The notes beneath the pieces were generated by a model. That model did not search any database, had not been told where the DNA came from, and was given only the letters and a program-made list of their open reading frames with translations. The translations under genes were made by a program, and so were the position numbers. From Chitinophagaceae bacterium (GTDB lineage Bacteria; Bacteroidota; Bacteroidia; Chitinophagales; UBA10324), in the NCBI GenBank assembly GCA_016717285.1, contig JADKFU010000005.1:852501-916500 (forward strand): a stretch of 64,000 bases of DNA, written 5' to 3'. Below are positions 26,008-35,357 of the stretch, in pieces (position 1 is the first letter of the stretch; every line of letters begins with the position of its first letter).

Positions 26008-27093
26008 TTGAATCATCCATCTAAAATAAATGCAGTATTGAATACCGAGACATCCGATGAAATCATCATTCAGGGTGAAGAAGAGGATAGTCTTTACGAA
26101 CATTTTCGCATAACGGTTGACAAAGGTCAGACTCCTTTGCGTATTGATAAATTTCTATTCAACCGTATCGAAGCAATCAGCCGTAGCAAAATTCAGCATG
26201 CCGCCGATGAAGGCATGATTCTGGTCAATGGCATTTCTGTAAAATCTAATTACAAAGTAAAGCCGCTTGATCTTATCACGGTCATGTTGCCTGAACCGAA
26301 GATGGAGCATGATCTGTTGCCTGAAAATATTCCATTGAATATTGTTTTTGAAGACAGTGATGTGGTAATAATTAATAAACCTCCGGGACTTGTGGTGCAT
26401 CCGGGAGTGGGAAATTATACCGGCACAATGGTAAATGCTTTGATCTACCACTTTCAACAATTGCCTGTTTCACCGGGAGAAAAAAATAAAGACCGGCCAG
26501 GATTAGTGCATCGGATTGATAAAAATACCAGTGGCATATTGGTAGTGGCGAAAAATGAATTCGCCATGAATTTTTTGGCCAGGCAATTTGCCGATCACTC
26601 CCTCAAGCGAACATACCAGGCACTTGTCTGGGGCGACTTCAAAGAAGAAGAAGGAACTATTACCGGTAACGTAGGACGAAGTTTGAAGAACCGTAAAATG
26701 ATGGACGTTTTTCCGGAGGCAGATTATGGAAAGGAAGCGATCACACATTATAAAGTATTGGAGCGATTAGGTTACGTGACCTTGATTGAATGCAGGTTGG
26801 AAACCGGACGCACACACCAGATTCGTGTTCACATGAAATATGCAGGTCATCCTGTTTTTAACGATGAAACGTATGGAGGAAACAGGATTGTGAAAGGAAC
26901 TGTATATACTAAATACAAGCAGTTTGTAGAAAATTGTTTTGAAATGATACCCCGTCATGCATTGCATGCAAAGTCACTGGGTTTTGTGCATCCCACTTCA
27001 CGACAGGATGTTTTCTTCGATTCGGAATTGCCGGATGATTTCAGGAATGTATTGGAGAAATGGAGAAAATATGTGAAGATAAAAGGCTGGTAA
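26008..27093 (+). CDS. RluA-family 23S rRNA pseudouridine synthase
   Basis: The 361-residue protein has an N-terminal S4 RNA-binding domain (LRIDKFLFNRIEAISRSKI, about residues 44-62) and the RluA catalytic domain with VHRIDKNTSGILVVAKN (about 166-182), whose Asp attacks the uridine. The size and S4 domain fit RluD, which modifies helix 69 of 23S rRNA, though RluC-like specificity cannot be excluded. The start is TTG 26008; no ATG or GTG lies in frame before the S4 domain apart from internal Val codons. It follows pdhB after 178 bases that hold only a weak inverted repeat (25833-25851). Confidence 0.92.
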   Translation: MNHPSKINAVLNTETSDEIIIQGEEEDSLYEHFRITVDKGQTPLRIDKFLFNRIEAISRSKIQHAADEGMILVNGISVKSNYKVKPLDLITVMLPEPKMEHDLLPENIPLNIVFEDSDVVIINKPPGLVVHPGVGNYTGTMVNALIYHFQQLPVSPGEKNKDRPGLVHRIDKNTSGILVVAKNEFAMNFLARQFADHSLKRTYQALVWGDFKEEEGTITGNVGRSLKNRKMMDVFPEADYGKEAITHYKVLERLGYVTLIECRLETGRTHQIRVHMKYAGHPVFNDETYGGNRIVKGTVYTKYKQFVENCFEMIPRHALHAKSLGFVHPTSRQDVFFDSELPDDFRNVLEKWRKYVKIKGW

Positions 27094-27128
27094 ATATACG
27101 GCCATAATCAATCATTTGACTGAAGAAA

Positions 27129-28934
27129 CTATATTGCAATTCCTTTCTGCTGCAAGACTTTTTTGTAATAACTTGTCTTTTCCGGATCAGCCCAACTCTT
27201 AAAAATCAACAGTAAATTTTGCCTGGCGCTTGCATAATCAGGATGTTTTTCTAAAATCTGAATGCACATCTGTATTGCTTCCTCGTATCTTTTTTGCATC
27301 GCTAATATTACGCAAAGATCATTCTGCGCGTCCAGGTATTCAGGATCAAATGACAGTGACTTCCTGATAAGATTTTCTGCTTCCTGTAATTTCTTTTGAT
27401 TTAGTTGCAGCAATGCAAGATTGTAGTAAGTGACTGCGCTTTCAGGATTGATCTCCAATTCTTCATTAAATAATGTTGCTGCTTTTTCAATGCTACCGTT
27501 GTTAAGGTAAATACGTCCGAGGTTATTGCGGACTTCTTTCAAAGCAGGATTGAGTTGCATAGCCAGCAGGTATTCTTTTTCAGCTTCTGCAGTTTTCCCT
27601 GAAGTGAAATAACTGGTGCCCAGTGATCTGTGTGCAAATGAGGCGTCGGGTGATGTTGAAACTGCACGTGACCAATAACTGAACTCGTCTTTGTAATTTT
27701 TAGAGTTGATAAAAGTAAGAGCAGAAAACAATAACACGATTGCTCCGGCAATGATTTTTGATTTGACTGAAGACCAATTGAATTTTTTCAGCAGATCTGT
27801 CTCAAGCCACAAAAGCAAGAATCCTATCAATGGAAAATAAAGCCGGTGTTCAAGAAAAACGGATTCGTATTCATCTGAGGTACGCAATATTGCAGGAAGC
27901 AGGAAAAGCAACCACCAACACACGGCCAGCAACAGGTAATTGTGCCGGAGGTTTTTTGAGGCATAAAGAAAATAACTTACCAACGCAATGGTTACGATTC
28001 CGAATAGGAAAGAGGTGTTTTTTAAAATCGGAAAAGTGGAAAGGCCAAAAGGCAGCAACATTTTTCCGGTGTATTGTATTAACGCCGGAATGTTTTTAAC
28101 AAAATTTACTATCGTGAAACTCTGTGGCAAACCGACAGGTGAACCTAAAACAGCTTTGCGAATAAGAAGAAATACTGCGATCAACACTACCCATGAGATA
28201 GTAATAATACCAATTGAATAAATTTTAACTGCCAATGTATTTGCCTTGCTTGCTTTATCTGTACCAAATATTTTCCAGGCGATCACAAAAAGTACTGGTA
28301 AAAACACAGCGCTTTCTTTTGAAAGTAAGGCGATAAAAAAGAACAACAAATGAAAAATCAGAAAATGCATTTTTCGCTTTTCGAAATAATCAACCAGCAT
28401 TAATAAGGAGGCAAGAGAAAATGTGGCCACCAACGAATCATTTCTGCCGGGAATCCATGCGACGGCTTGCACCATTGCAGGATGAACAATAAAAAAAAGA
28501 GCGCTGATAAACGAAAGTTGCTTGTCAAATTTCAACTTCCCTAAAAACATATACAACAGAACAGCAGAACTTGCGTGCAGCAGGATATTTGTTAAATGAA
28601 AACCTGTTAATGAATTGCCACCTGCTAATTCGTTCAGATAAAGTGATAATGTAAGCATAGGCCTGTAATAAAAATCAGGACCTCCTTTAGCTGAACCAAA
28701 AACACTTATGGAAAATATTTCAAAAAAGGAATGATGTCCTGCGATGAACACTCGCATATTCTCAATCAGTGTTGCATCATCATAATAGATAAGCTGATAG
28801 GAAAGAGAAGGAAAATAGAGCAACAAAGCGATGCAACAAATTGCACCAATGTGAAAACGGCTGCTGTGTAACATTGAAAGATCAGCAGCTTGTTTTAACG
28901 TTGACTTTTGCTGTTGATTTCCTTGCTGTTTCAT
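27129..28934 (-). CDS. TMTC-like membrane protein with C-terminal TPR repeats
   Basis: The 601-residue protein has about 10-11 transmembrane helices in the first 420 residues and about five tetratricopeptide repeats after that (from ASFAHRSLGTSYFTSGKTAE on). Helix 1 is followed by YYDDATLIENMRVF, an Asp-Asp loop like the catalytic loop of GT-C enzymes, and FYYRPMLTLSLYLN matches the TMTC/PMT group. Homologous eukaryotic TMTC proteins are O-mannosyltransferases; the bacterial function is not established. The C-terminal TPR part should bind partner proteins. The stop of the ABC-F gene lies 49 bases upstream on the same strand. Confidence 0.85.
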   Translation of the reverse strand: MKQQGNQQQKSTLKQAADLSMLHSSRFHIGAICCIALLLYFPSLSYQLIYYDDATLIENMRVFIAGHHSFFEIFSISVFGSAKGGPDFYYRPMLTLSLYLNELAGGNSLTGFHLTNILLHASSAVLLYMFLGKLKFDKQLSFISALFFIVHPAMVQAVAWIPGRNDSLVATFSLASLLMLVDYFEKRKMHFLIFHLLFFFIALLSKESAVFLPVLFVIAWKIFGTDKASKANTLAVKIYSIGIITISWVVLIAVFLLIRKAVLGSPVGLPQSFTIVNFVKNIPALIQYTGKMLLPFGLSTFPILKNTSFLFGIVTIALVSYFLYASKNLRHNYLLLAVCWWLLFLLPAILRTSDEYESVFLEHRLYFPLIGFLLLWLETDLLKKFNWSSVKSKIIAGAIVLLFSALTFINSKNYKDEFSYWSRAVSTSPDASFAHRSLGTSYFTSGKTAEAEKEYLLAMQLNPALKEVRNNLGRIYLNNGSIEKAATLFNEELEINPESAVTYYNLALLQLNQKKLQEAENLIRKSLSFDPEYLDAQNDLCVILAMQKRYEEAIQMCIQILEKHPDYASARQNLLLIFKSWADPEKTSYYKKVLQQKGIAI

Positions 28935-28983
28935 TTTTTACGGAAGGAAAGATAGGAAGTCTTTCTATTGTGTCCGCAACAGA

Positions 28984-30852
28984 TCAGGCAATTTCAGAAA
29001 GTTCAAGCCATCGCATGCTTTTTTCATCAATAGCCTGCATCACTGCAGTCATTTCACGCGATAACTTTTGTAAATCATTAAAAGGTAAGTCTGCAACCTG
29101 CATCGAGGAAGTCAGTTCTTCTTTTCTTTGTTCAAGTTTAGTTATTTCTTTTTCAAGTAATTCAAATTCACGCTGTTCTTTATAGCTGCGTTTTATTTTG
29201 GGTTTTGACGAAACAACTTCAGTGATTGACTCCGGTTTCTCGCCGTTTTTGATAGAGTTTCGGGTTTCCTTTTTGTCATCTTTCCAGAAAAGGTATTCTG
29301 CATAAGTACCCGGAAAATCAATGACATTACCATCACCTTCAAATACCAGAAGATGGTCAGTGATCTTTTTCATAAAATGCCGATCATGTGAAACCACCAC
29401 CAGACAACCCGGATATTCTTCTAAAAAATCTTCCAGCACATTTTGTGTAATGATATCGAGGTCATTGGTAGGTTCATCAAGAATCAGAAAATTCGGATTC
29501 TTCATTAAAATGGTAAGCAGATACAACCTTCGTTTTTCTCCACCACTCAGTTTCGCTACGTAATCATATTGTTTATTTCTATCGAAAAGAAAACGTTCCA
29601 GTAATTGGGAAGCGGATAGTGTTTTTCCTTTTTCAAGCGTAATATAATCGGCAATGTCACGAATTACTTCTATCACCCTTTGATCATCTTTGATCTTCAT
29701 TCCTTTTTGGGTATAGTATCCGAATTGTACCGTTTCTCCAATAACAATTTTTCCGCTGTCAGGCTTTTCCTGGCCGGTAATGAGATTGAGGAAAGTTGTT
29801 TTTCCGATGCCATTTCGTCCTGCGATTCCCAGTCGTTCTCTTGGTCTGAATTTGTAAGTGAAATCTGAAAGAATAGTAAGTCTGTCAAATTTTTTGTGCA
29901 CGTGGTGAAACTCAACGATCTTGCCACCCAGTCTTGTGATTTTTATTTCTGCTTTTAATTCCTTTTCACGCAAATCCCTTGAGGCTTCCTCTTTTATCTC
30001 ATAGAAAGAATCAATCCTGGATTTGGCTTTTACAGTACGAGCCTTAGGTTGACGGCGCATCCATTCGAGCTCTTTCCGCAAAAGGTTTCTGGCTTTGTCA
30101 ACAACAATGGCATCGTTCTCTTTCCGTTCGGCTTTGCGTTCAACATAATATTCATAGTTACCTGTATAGAAATAGAGTTTGCTGTCATCCAATTCTATTA
30201 CTTCATTGCATACATTATCGAGAAAATCGCGATCATGTGTAACGATAAGCAGCGTATCGTAATTTTTCTTGAGGAATTCTTCCAACCACTCAATCATGTC
30301 AAGATCCAGATGATTGGTTGGTTCATCCAGAATCAGGAATTCTGGTTCATGTAACAAAACGCTGGCTAGTCCAACACGTTTTTTCTGTCCACCGCTTAAA
30401 GTACCGATCTTTCGGTTTACTTCACCAACACTGAGCTTCGTTAAAATTTGCTGTGCTTTTGATTCAAAATCCCAGGCCTGAAGCAGATCCATCTGTTCCA
30501 TGGCATCCTGCATTTTTTTGGAATCTGCATTTTCCAGAAGGCACTGTTCATAAATTTTCACCGCAGTAACTACCGGATTGTCTGAATCAAAAATAGTTTC
30601 GATAATGGTTTTATTATCATCCAGGAGTGCTTCCTGTTCGAGGAAACCAACAGTCAGATCCTTGCGCAGCAATACAGAACCCGAATCGGGCGGTTCGATG
30701 CCGGCAATAATGTGAAGCAAAGAAGTTTTTCCAAAACCATTTTTAGCAACCAGCGCTATGCGTTGCCCTTTATTGATACTGATTGTTATATCACGAAATA
30801 ATTCCTTGTCACCGAAGGACTTTGCAATGTTTTCTGCGAAGAGATAGTTCAT
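28984..30852 (-). CDS. ABC-F family ATPase (Uup-like)
   Basis: This soluble protein of 622 residues has two ABC domains and no membrane part. Walker A motifs are KNGFGKTSLLH (about residue 35) and GRNGIGKTTFLN (about 348); signatures are LSGGQKKRVGLAS and LSGGEKRRLYLL; Walker B motifs are FLILDEPTNHLD and FLILDEPTNDLD. A charged linker joins the domains (residues about 230-320), and a C-terminal coiled coil (about 540-610) resembles Uup. ABC-F proteins act on the ribosome. Start ATG 30852 fits the family start MNYLFAENIAKSFGDKELF and has a promoter just before it. Confidence 0.93.
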   Translation of the reverse strand: MNYLFAENIAKSFGDKELFRDITISINKGQRIALVAKNGFGKTSLLHIIAGIEPPDSGSVLLRKDLTVGFLEQEALLDDNKTIIETIFDSDNPVVTAVKIYEQCLLENADSKKMQDAMEQMDLLQAWDFESKAQQILTKLSVGEVNRKIGTLSGGQKKRVGLASVLLHEPEFLILDEPTNHLDLDMIEWLEEFLKKNYDTLLIVTHDRDFLDNVCNEVIELDDSKLYFYTGNYEYYVERKAERKENDAIVVDKARNLLRKELEWMRRQPKARTVKAKSRIDSFYEIKEEASRDLREKELKAEIKITRLGGKIVEFHHVHKKFDRLTILSDFTYKFRPRERLGIAGRNGIGKTTFLNLITGQEKPDSGKIVIGETVQFGYYTQKGMKIKDDQRVIEVIRDIADYITLEKGKTLSASQLLERFLFDRNKQYDYVAKLSGGEKRRLYLLTILMKNPNFLILDEPTNDLDIITQNVLEDFLEEYPGCLVVVSHDRHFMKKITDHLLVFEGDGNVIDFPGTYAEYLFWKDDKKETRNSIKNGEKPESITEVVSSKPKIKRSYKEQREFELLEKEITKLEQRKEELTSSMQVADLPFNDLQKLSREMTAVMQAIDEKSMRWLELSEIA

Positions 30853-30861
30853 AAGAAGGAA

Positions 30862-30888
30862 CAAAGATAACCCGTAAGTTGAGACCAA
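30862..30888 (-). promoter_or_regulatory. Bacteroidota-type promoter for the ABC-F gene
   Basis: On the minus strand TTG and TATCTTTG are separated by 16 bases. The -7 element ends 9 bases before ATG 30852, so the leader would be very short. Confidence 0.55.
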
Positions 30889-31012
30889 CGGATTGCTTGC
30901 ATATTCGGGTTACCCTTGTAATTTATGCATGGGACTACTTTGAAGATAAGAGTCAGGGATTAATGAACATATCCCTGATTGCTTTTCAGAACGTGCAATG
31001 ATATCCTTGCCT

Positions 31013-31072
31013 TTAATAATTTAATTATTTAACCACTTAAGCACTAACCATTCAGCCATATAACCGCATAGC
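31013..31072. repeat. Degenerate 8/7-base repeat tract before the M16 gene end
   Basis: TTAATAAT, TTAATTAT, TTAACCAC-type words pass into GCACTAA, CCATTCA and GCCATAT words. The phase changes from 8 to 7, so it is less regular than the tract at 15356, but it uses the same vocabulary. Confidence 0.6.
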
Positions 31073-31080
31073 TATTCTGC

Positions 31081-32418
31081 TCAGTACGGTTTATTTTTAT
31101 ACACCTCCGTTTGTTTAAAATCTGAAGTTGTAATATCTGCCTTTTTACCCAGGTAGGTCCAGATAATAGCATTGGTATTTTGATCCATCACCCTGTTCAG
31201 ATCCTTGAGCGTGGTGCTGTTCACACGTTGAACAAACTCGTCGTACATTTTCCAGTTACCACGAATGGTCCAGACTCCAAGTGCCTGCGCCTGTGCATCT
31301 GATGTCTCAAGTCCCATGAGGTAACGGGTAAGAAATCCTTCTTTCTTGTTGACCAGTTCTTCCGGTTTAAATCCATCCCGCTTAATTTCATTCAATAAAT
31401 CAACCATCACCTGAATAGATTTTTTAGGTGAATCCGTTGAAATATAAACCTGACTGTAAGGGCTTGTGATTGCGCTGGTATTGATGTAGGCGGCGGGTGC
31501 ATAAGAGAGACTGCGTTTGGTTCTCAACTCTACAAAAAAACGGTCGTACATGATTGCCATTGCCATCATCATCGGAATTCCATCCGGGCTTGCTAAAGTT
31601 GCCGAAGACATAATACCGCAGAGATAATTGGTTGCAATATCACGGTCAACAATATTCTCTGCACCTTTGGTAATTACAAACCGTGATTCCGGTTTTGCTC
31701 CTGATCCGCCAGGGAGTTTTGCGAGTGTTGCTTTCACTTTCGCAATAATATCTGCTTCAGGAAGATTTCCAACCACTACTAAAAAGCAGCGGGCTTTACC
31801 GATCGTACTATTGTAATAGGTTTTTGTATTAGCTGAAGTAAGTTTACTCAGGGATTCAGAAGTACCATTAGGATCTTTTTCGTAGCTCCTGCCCTTGAAA
31901 GCAAATCCGTTTGCAAGACGCTCCAACGCTGCATCAGGATCTTCCTCCTGTTGTTTAGCATTACTTACCATCTGTTCTTTAATCAGATCAAATTCATTCT
32001 GATCAAAAGATGGGTTCATTATCGCATCTGCAAAAAGTGCCCATGATTTGTCCCAGAAAGGTTTAATACAGGTCATGCTCATCTGGCTGTAGTCGAGTGA
32101 TGAAGAGTAATCGAAACTGGTTCCTATTTTTTCTGCTTCTGTTTTGAATTCATTCTTGCTCTTAGATGTAGTACCCCCATTCAAAGCGGTGTTTAATGCT
32201 GCCGATTCGATGCCTTGTTTATCCAGAGGATAATTTGCAGTTCCGCCAATAACAAATAACCTTGCACTGATTACATCTTTCGGTGTTGACTTAATGATCA
32301 CACGTAATCCGTCCACATTAATTTCCTTGATTCCTGAATCTGCATACACTGCGAGGGAAACTGTAAACAGGAATAGTGTAAAGGTCGCAGTAGTGAAAAT
32401 TGAAAATTTCTTATTCAT
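31081..32418 (-). CDS. M16 peptidase-like protein lacking the zinc site
   Basis: The 445-residue protein has a signal peptide and the two-domain fold of insulinase (M16) peptidases, shown by the start EINVDGLRVIIKSTPKDVIS and the later KRSLSYAPAAYINTS (R/Y site of the C-terminal domain). Where active members have HxxEH, this one reads GIESAALNTALNGG, so it cannot bind zinc. It is the partner type (like mitochondrial alpha-MPP or PqqG) of the active protein encoded 29 bases upstream on the same strand. The two probably form a heterodimeric periplasmic peptidase. Confidence 0.9.
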   Translation of the reverse strand: MNKKFSIFTTATFTLFLFTVSLAVYADSGIKEINVDGLRVIIKSTPKDVISARLFVIGGTANYPLDKQGIESAALNTALNGGTTSKSKNEFKTEAEKIGTSFDYSSSLDYSQMSMTCIKPFWDKSWALFADAIMNPSFDQNEFDLIKEQMVSNAKQQEEDPDAALERLANGFAFKGRSYEKDPNGTSESLSKLTSANTKTYYNSTIGKARCFLVVVGNLPEADIIAKVKATLAKLPGGSGAKPESRFVITKGAENIVDRDIATNYLCGIMSSATLASPDGIPMMMAMAIMYDRFFVELRTKRSLSYAPAAYINTSAITSPYSQVYISTDSPKKSIQVMVDLLNEIKRDGFKPEELVNKKEGFLTRYLMGLETSDAQAQALGVWTIRGNWKMYDEFVQRVNSTTLKDLNRVMDQNTNAIIWTYLGKKADITTSDFKQTEVYKNKPY

Positions 32419-32447
32419 AAATGGAAGTTTTTTTTACCTGAATCAAA

Positions 32448-33818
32448 TTATTGAAACAATTGATCATAACTCGTAATCCCAAGCATTTTTTGCATTTGGC
32501 TCGACATAAGAATGCCTGAAACTTTTGGTTGGTCTTTAATATATTTTCTGACATAATCTTGTATGTCCTGCCTGGTTACCTTTTTCAGGTTGTCAATATA
32601 TGTGGTGTAATAATCAATATTTGCAGATCCCCACCAAAAAGTTACCGTATGAACATAAGAAGATGTTTTTTCCTGGCTGTAAACCTCACTGATCGCTAAT
32701 TGATTAATGGCAGTCTCAAGTTGTTCATCAGTAAAGTAGTTATCACTGTCCCAGCGTTTTATTTGATCTTCTACCTTTTTCATGCAGGCTTTCAACCGTT
32801 GCGGATTAGGAACAAAAAACAATTGAATAGGACCGGTATATTTGGAAGTCTGATATCCAAATTGCACCTGGTAAGCAAGTCCGCTATCCACAAGCTCCTG
32901 TTGGAATTTAGAAGAAGATTGAGAAAGTATAAATGAAAACACATCGGCAGCGTAGGTTGCTTTAGCATCATTGCGGGTATCGGGCCCGTGCCATCCCTGG
33001 ATTACAAATGGCACTCTTGAATTTTCATTGATGGTAATAAATGTTTTGTTTTGTTTGATAGGCTCAAATGCGGGTATGGGCCATTTTTCAAACGGATCGA
33101 AACCTGAAGGCTTCCAATCACTATAAAGGGCTTTTACTTTTGAAAGTACCACATCGTGTTTCACATCGCCTGCAATAACCAGTATAGAATTATTCGGCCA
33201 ATAATATTTCGCCTGTATGGTGCGCATCTTTTCGGGAGTGGCAGTAAGAATCACATCATGAATTCCAATCGGATTTTTACGTACATACAGGTTACCCCAC
33301 ATTTCCTTATTATAGTCCTGAAATAGTAGGAATGTCGGGTTAGATTCAGCACGTTGAAATTCACCATCTACTACTGGGTTTTCATTTTTCATTTCCTGCG
33401 CTAAGAACAGCGGATAGCGAATGGCACTGTTCATGAACTTTAATCCTTCATCAAGATTTTCGACTGGAAGGGTGAAAAAGTAATTTACTCTTTCTTCGGA
33501 CGTAGTACCGTTAAATGAAATGCCAAGTTCCTGCACTCTTTTCAGATAGGCTTCTTGCGATGGTATGTCCTTGTTTGCTTTAAAGAACATGTGTTCATAA
33601 AGGTGGGAGAGACCATTGAAATTAGAATCTTCTGTATACGAGCCATTGTGAACGGCAATTTCAATGGTGGCAAGTGGCACACTGCTGTCTTCAATCACCA
33701 GCAATTGCAGGCCGTTTTCCAGTCGGCTCATGAAGAAATTTGAAGGCAGATGCTCCTGTCCGCTGGCCATTGAAATCCATGATGTCAGCAGGAATAAAAC
33801 ATAAAGTGGTCGCTTCAT
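32448..33818 (-). CDS. M16 family zinc metallopeptidase (catalytic partner)
   Basis: The 456-residue exported peptidase has a signal peptide (residues 1-20, ending MASG) and the inverted zinc motif HLYEH at 72-76. A later Glu (about 77 residues on, in ENPVVDGEFQRAE) is the likely third zinc ligand. The substrate is unknown; M16 pairs degrade peptides in a closed chamber. It lies directly before the non-catalytic partner and has a promoter element upstream, so the pair forms one operon. Confidence 0.92.
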   Translation of the reverse strand: MKRPLYVLFLLTSWISMASGQEHLPSNFFMSRLENGLQLLVIEDSSVPLATIEIAVHNGSYTEDSNFNGLSHLYEHMFFKANKDIPSQEAYLKRVQELGISFNGTTSEERVNYFFTLPVENLDEGLKFMNSAIRYPLFLAQEMKNENPVVDGEFQRAESNPTFLLFQDYNKEMWGNLYVRKNPIGIHDVILTATPEKMRTIQAKYYWPNNSILVIAGDVKHDVVLSKVKALYSDWKPSGFDPFEKWPIPAFEPIKQNKTFITINENSRVPFVIQGWHGPDTRNDAKATYAADVFSFILSQSSSKFQQELVDSGLAYQVQFGYQTSKYTGPIQLFFVPNPQRLKACMKKVEDQIKRWDSDNYFTDEQLETAINQLAISEVYSQEKTSSYVHTVTFWWGSANIDYYTTYIDNLKKVTRQDIQDYVRKYIKDQPKVSGILMSSQMQKMLGITSYDQLFQ

Positions 33819-33846
33819 AGTTAGAAATGAGGTTGAGAATGAGGGA

Positions 33847-33854
33847 CAAAACTA
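33847..33854 (-). promoter_or_regulatory. TAnnTTTG promoter element for the M16 operon
   Basis: The minus strand reads TAGTTTTG, ending 28 bases before the ATG at 33818. No convincing -33 element was found. Confidence 0.45.
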
Positions 33855-33947
33855 AGAACAAAAATTTTGCATCATAGAATATTGGTCGAAGGTTTCGATT
33901 TATTGGTCGAATAGGAAAACAATTGACTAACATTTTCAGCTTTTACC

Positions 33948-35288
33948 ATGCTTGAGAATAGAATTGTTGGATTGTTACCTTTGGCAAAAAAATTACTTCT
34001 GAAGAAAGTACTGATCATAACTTATTATTGGCCGCCGAGTGGAGGAGCAGGGGTTCAGCGCTGGTTGAAAATGTCCAAGTATTTACCTGAATTCGGCTGG
34101 GAACCAATCATATATACTGCACTCAATCCGGAGTATCCGATTATTGATCGGTCACTGGAGAAGGATATACCTGCGGGTTTAAAGGTTATCAGACAGCCTA
34201 TCTGGGAACCTTATAGTTGGTACAAAAGATTCACTGGACAAAAGCAGGAAGAGAATTTATATTCAGGGTTCTTGACTGAAGGTAAACCTAAATCCTTTAC
34301 CCAAAAGTTGAGTATATGGGTTCGAGGAAATTTTTTTATTCCTGATGCACGCTGTTTTTGGATCAAACCTTCCATAAAATTTTTGGTAGCTGAACTCCGG
34401 AAAAATCCAGTGGATTATATTATTTCTACCGGAACCCCTCACAGCACGCACCTTATAGCGATGGGGGTGAAGGAAAAATTGAATATTCCGTGGCTTGCAG
34501 ATTTCCGCGATCCATGGACTAATATTGACTTCTATCATCAGCTCATGCTAAGCAGATGGGCAGATGCTAAGCATCATCGACTCGAGAAAGAGGTGTTGAC
34601 CAAGGCAGATAAGGTAACTACTGTGAGCTGGCATTGGGCGGAAGAACTAGGGAAAATAGGCAACAGGAAAGTTGAAGTTATCACCAATGGATTTGATGAA
34701 GAAGATTATGCCGGAGCAAAAGTGGAAGTAGACAAGAAATTTTCAATCAGTCACATCGGGCTTCTGAGTGCTGATCGTACATTGACAGGTTTTTGGAGTG
34801 TACTTCATGATTTATGTCTTGAAGTGCCATCGTTTAAAGAAGATTTAGTGATCCGCCTGGCAGGAAAAGTGGATTATGAAGTATTCAGGGAGATTGAACA
34901 ATTCGGTTTGACGCCGCACCTTGAATTCAAAAATTATGTATCACATGATGAAGCGATACGGTTGCAGCAAAAGTCAGCGATATTACTTTTAGTGCTTAAT
35001 AATGTCCCGAATGTATTGGGCCACATTCCGGGAAAACTTTTTGAATATCTTGCAGCGGGCCGGCCGATTTTGGGTATAGGAAATATAGATGGAGATGCAG
35101 CAAGAATAGTTAGAGAGACGGGACGGGGGGTGTTTTGTGGGTTTGATGAGATGTTGGAATTGAAGAAGAAAATTTTTCATTTAAATAAATCGGTAATGAA
35201 TGCAAAAATTGATGTGAAATCTAATGTAGAAGTAAAATATTCAAGGAAAAAATTGGCTGCTAAAGTTGCCGATTTATTGATCTTATAA
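33948..35288 (+). CDS. Glycosyltransferase, GT-B fold (family 4-like)
   Basis: The 446-residue enzyme has the N-terminal domain start VLIITYYWPPSGGAGVQRWL, typical of a GT4-like donor/acceptor domain, and a C-terminal domain with PGKLFEYLAAGRPILGIGN (about residues 362-380), the usual nucleotide-sugar region. The central LADFRDPWTN motif is common in Bacteroidota cell-surface polysaccharide enzymes. The product probably takes part in capsule or lipopolysaccharide assembly, in line with the GT2 and methyltransferase genes that follow. The base composition is close to that of the core genes on its left and becomes AT-rich to the right. Confidence 0.85.
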   Translation: MLENRIVGLLPLAKKLLLKKVLIITYYWPPSGGAGVQRWLKMSKYLPEFGWEPIIYTALNPEYPIIDRSLEKDIPAGLKVIRQPIWEPYSWYKRFTGQKQEENLYSGFLTEGKPKSFTQKLSIWVRGNFFIPDARCFWIKPSIKFLVAELRKNPVDYIISTGTPHSTHLIAMGVKEKLNIPWLADFRDPWTNIDFYHQLMLSRWADAKHHRLEKEVLTKADKVTTVSWHWAEELGKIGNRKVEVITNGFDEEDYAGAKVEVDKKFSISHIGLLSADRTLTGFWSVLHDLCLEVPSFKEDLVIRLAGKVDYEVFREIEQFGLTPHLEFKNYVSHDEAIRLQQKSAILLLVLNNVPNVLGHIPGKLFEYLAAGRPILGIGNIDGDAARIVRETGRGVFCGFDEMLELKKKIFHLNKSVMNAKIDVKSNVEVKYSRKKLAAKVADLLIL

Positions 35289-35357
35289 ATTTAAGTCATT
35301 CATAATTAATTGTAAAGTCAGTTATATTTCTAATTGTACAGCAATAATTTCTATTAA

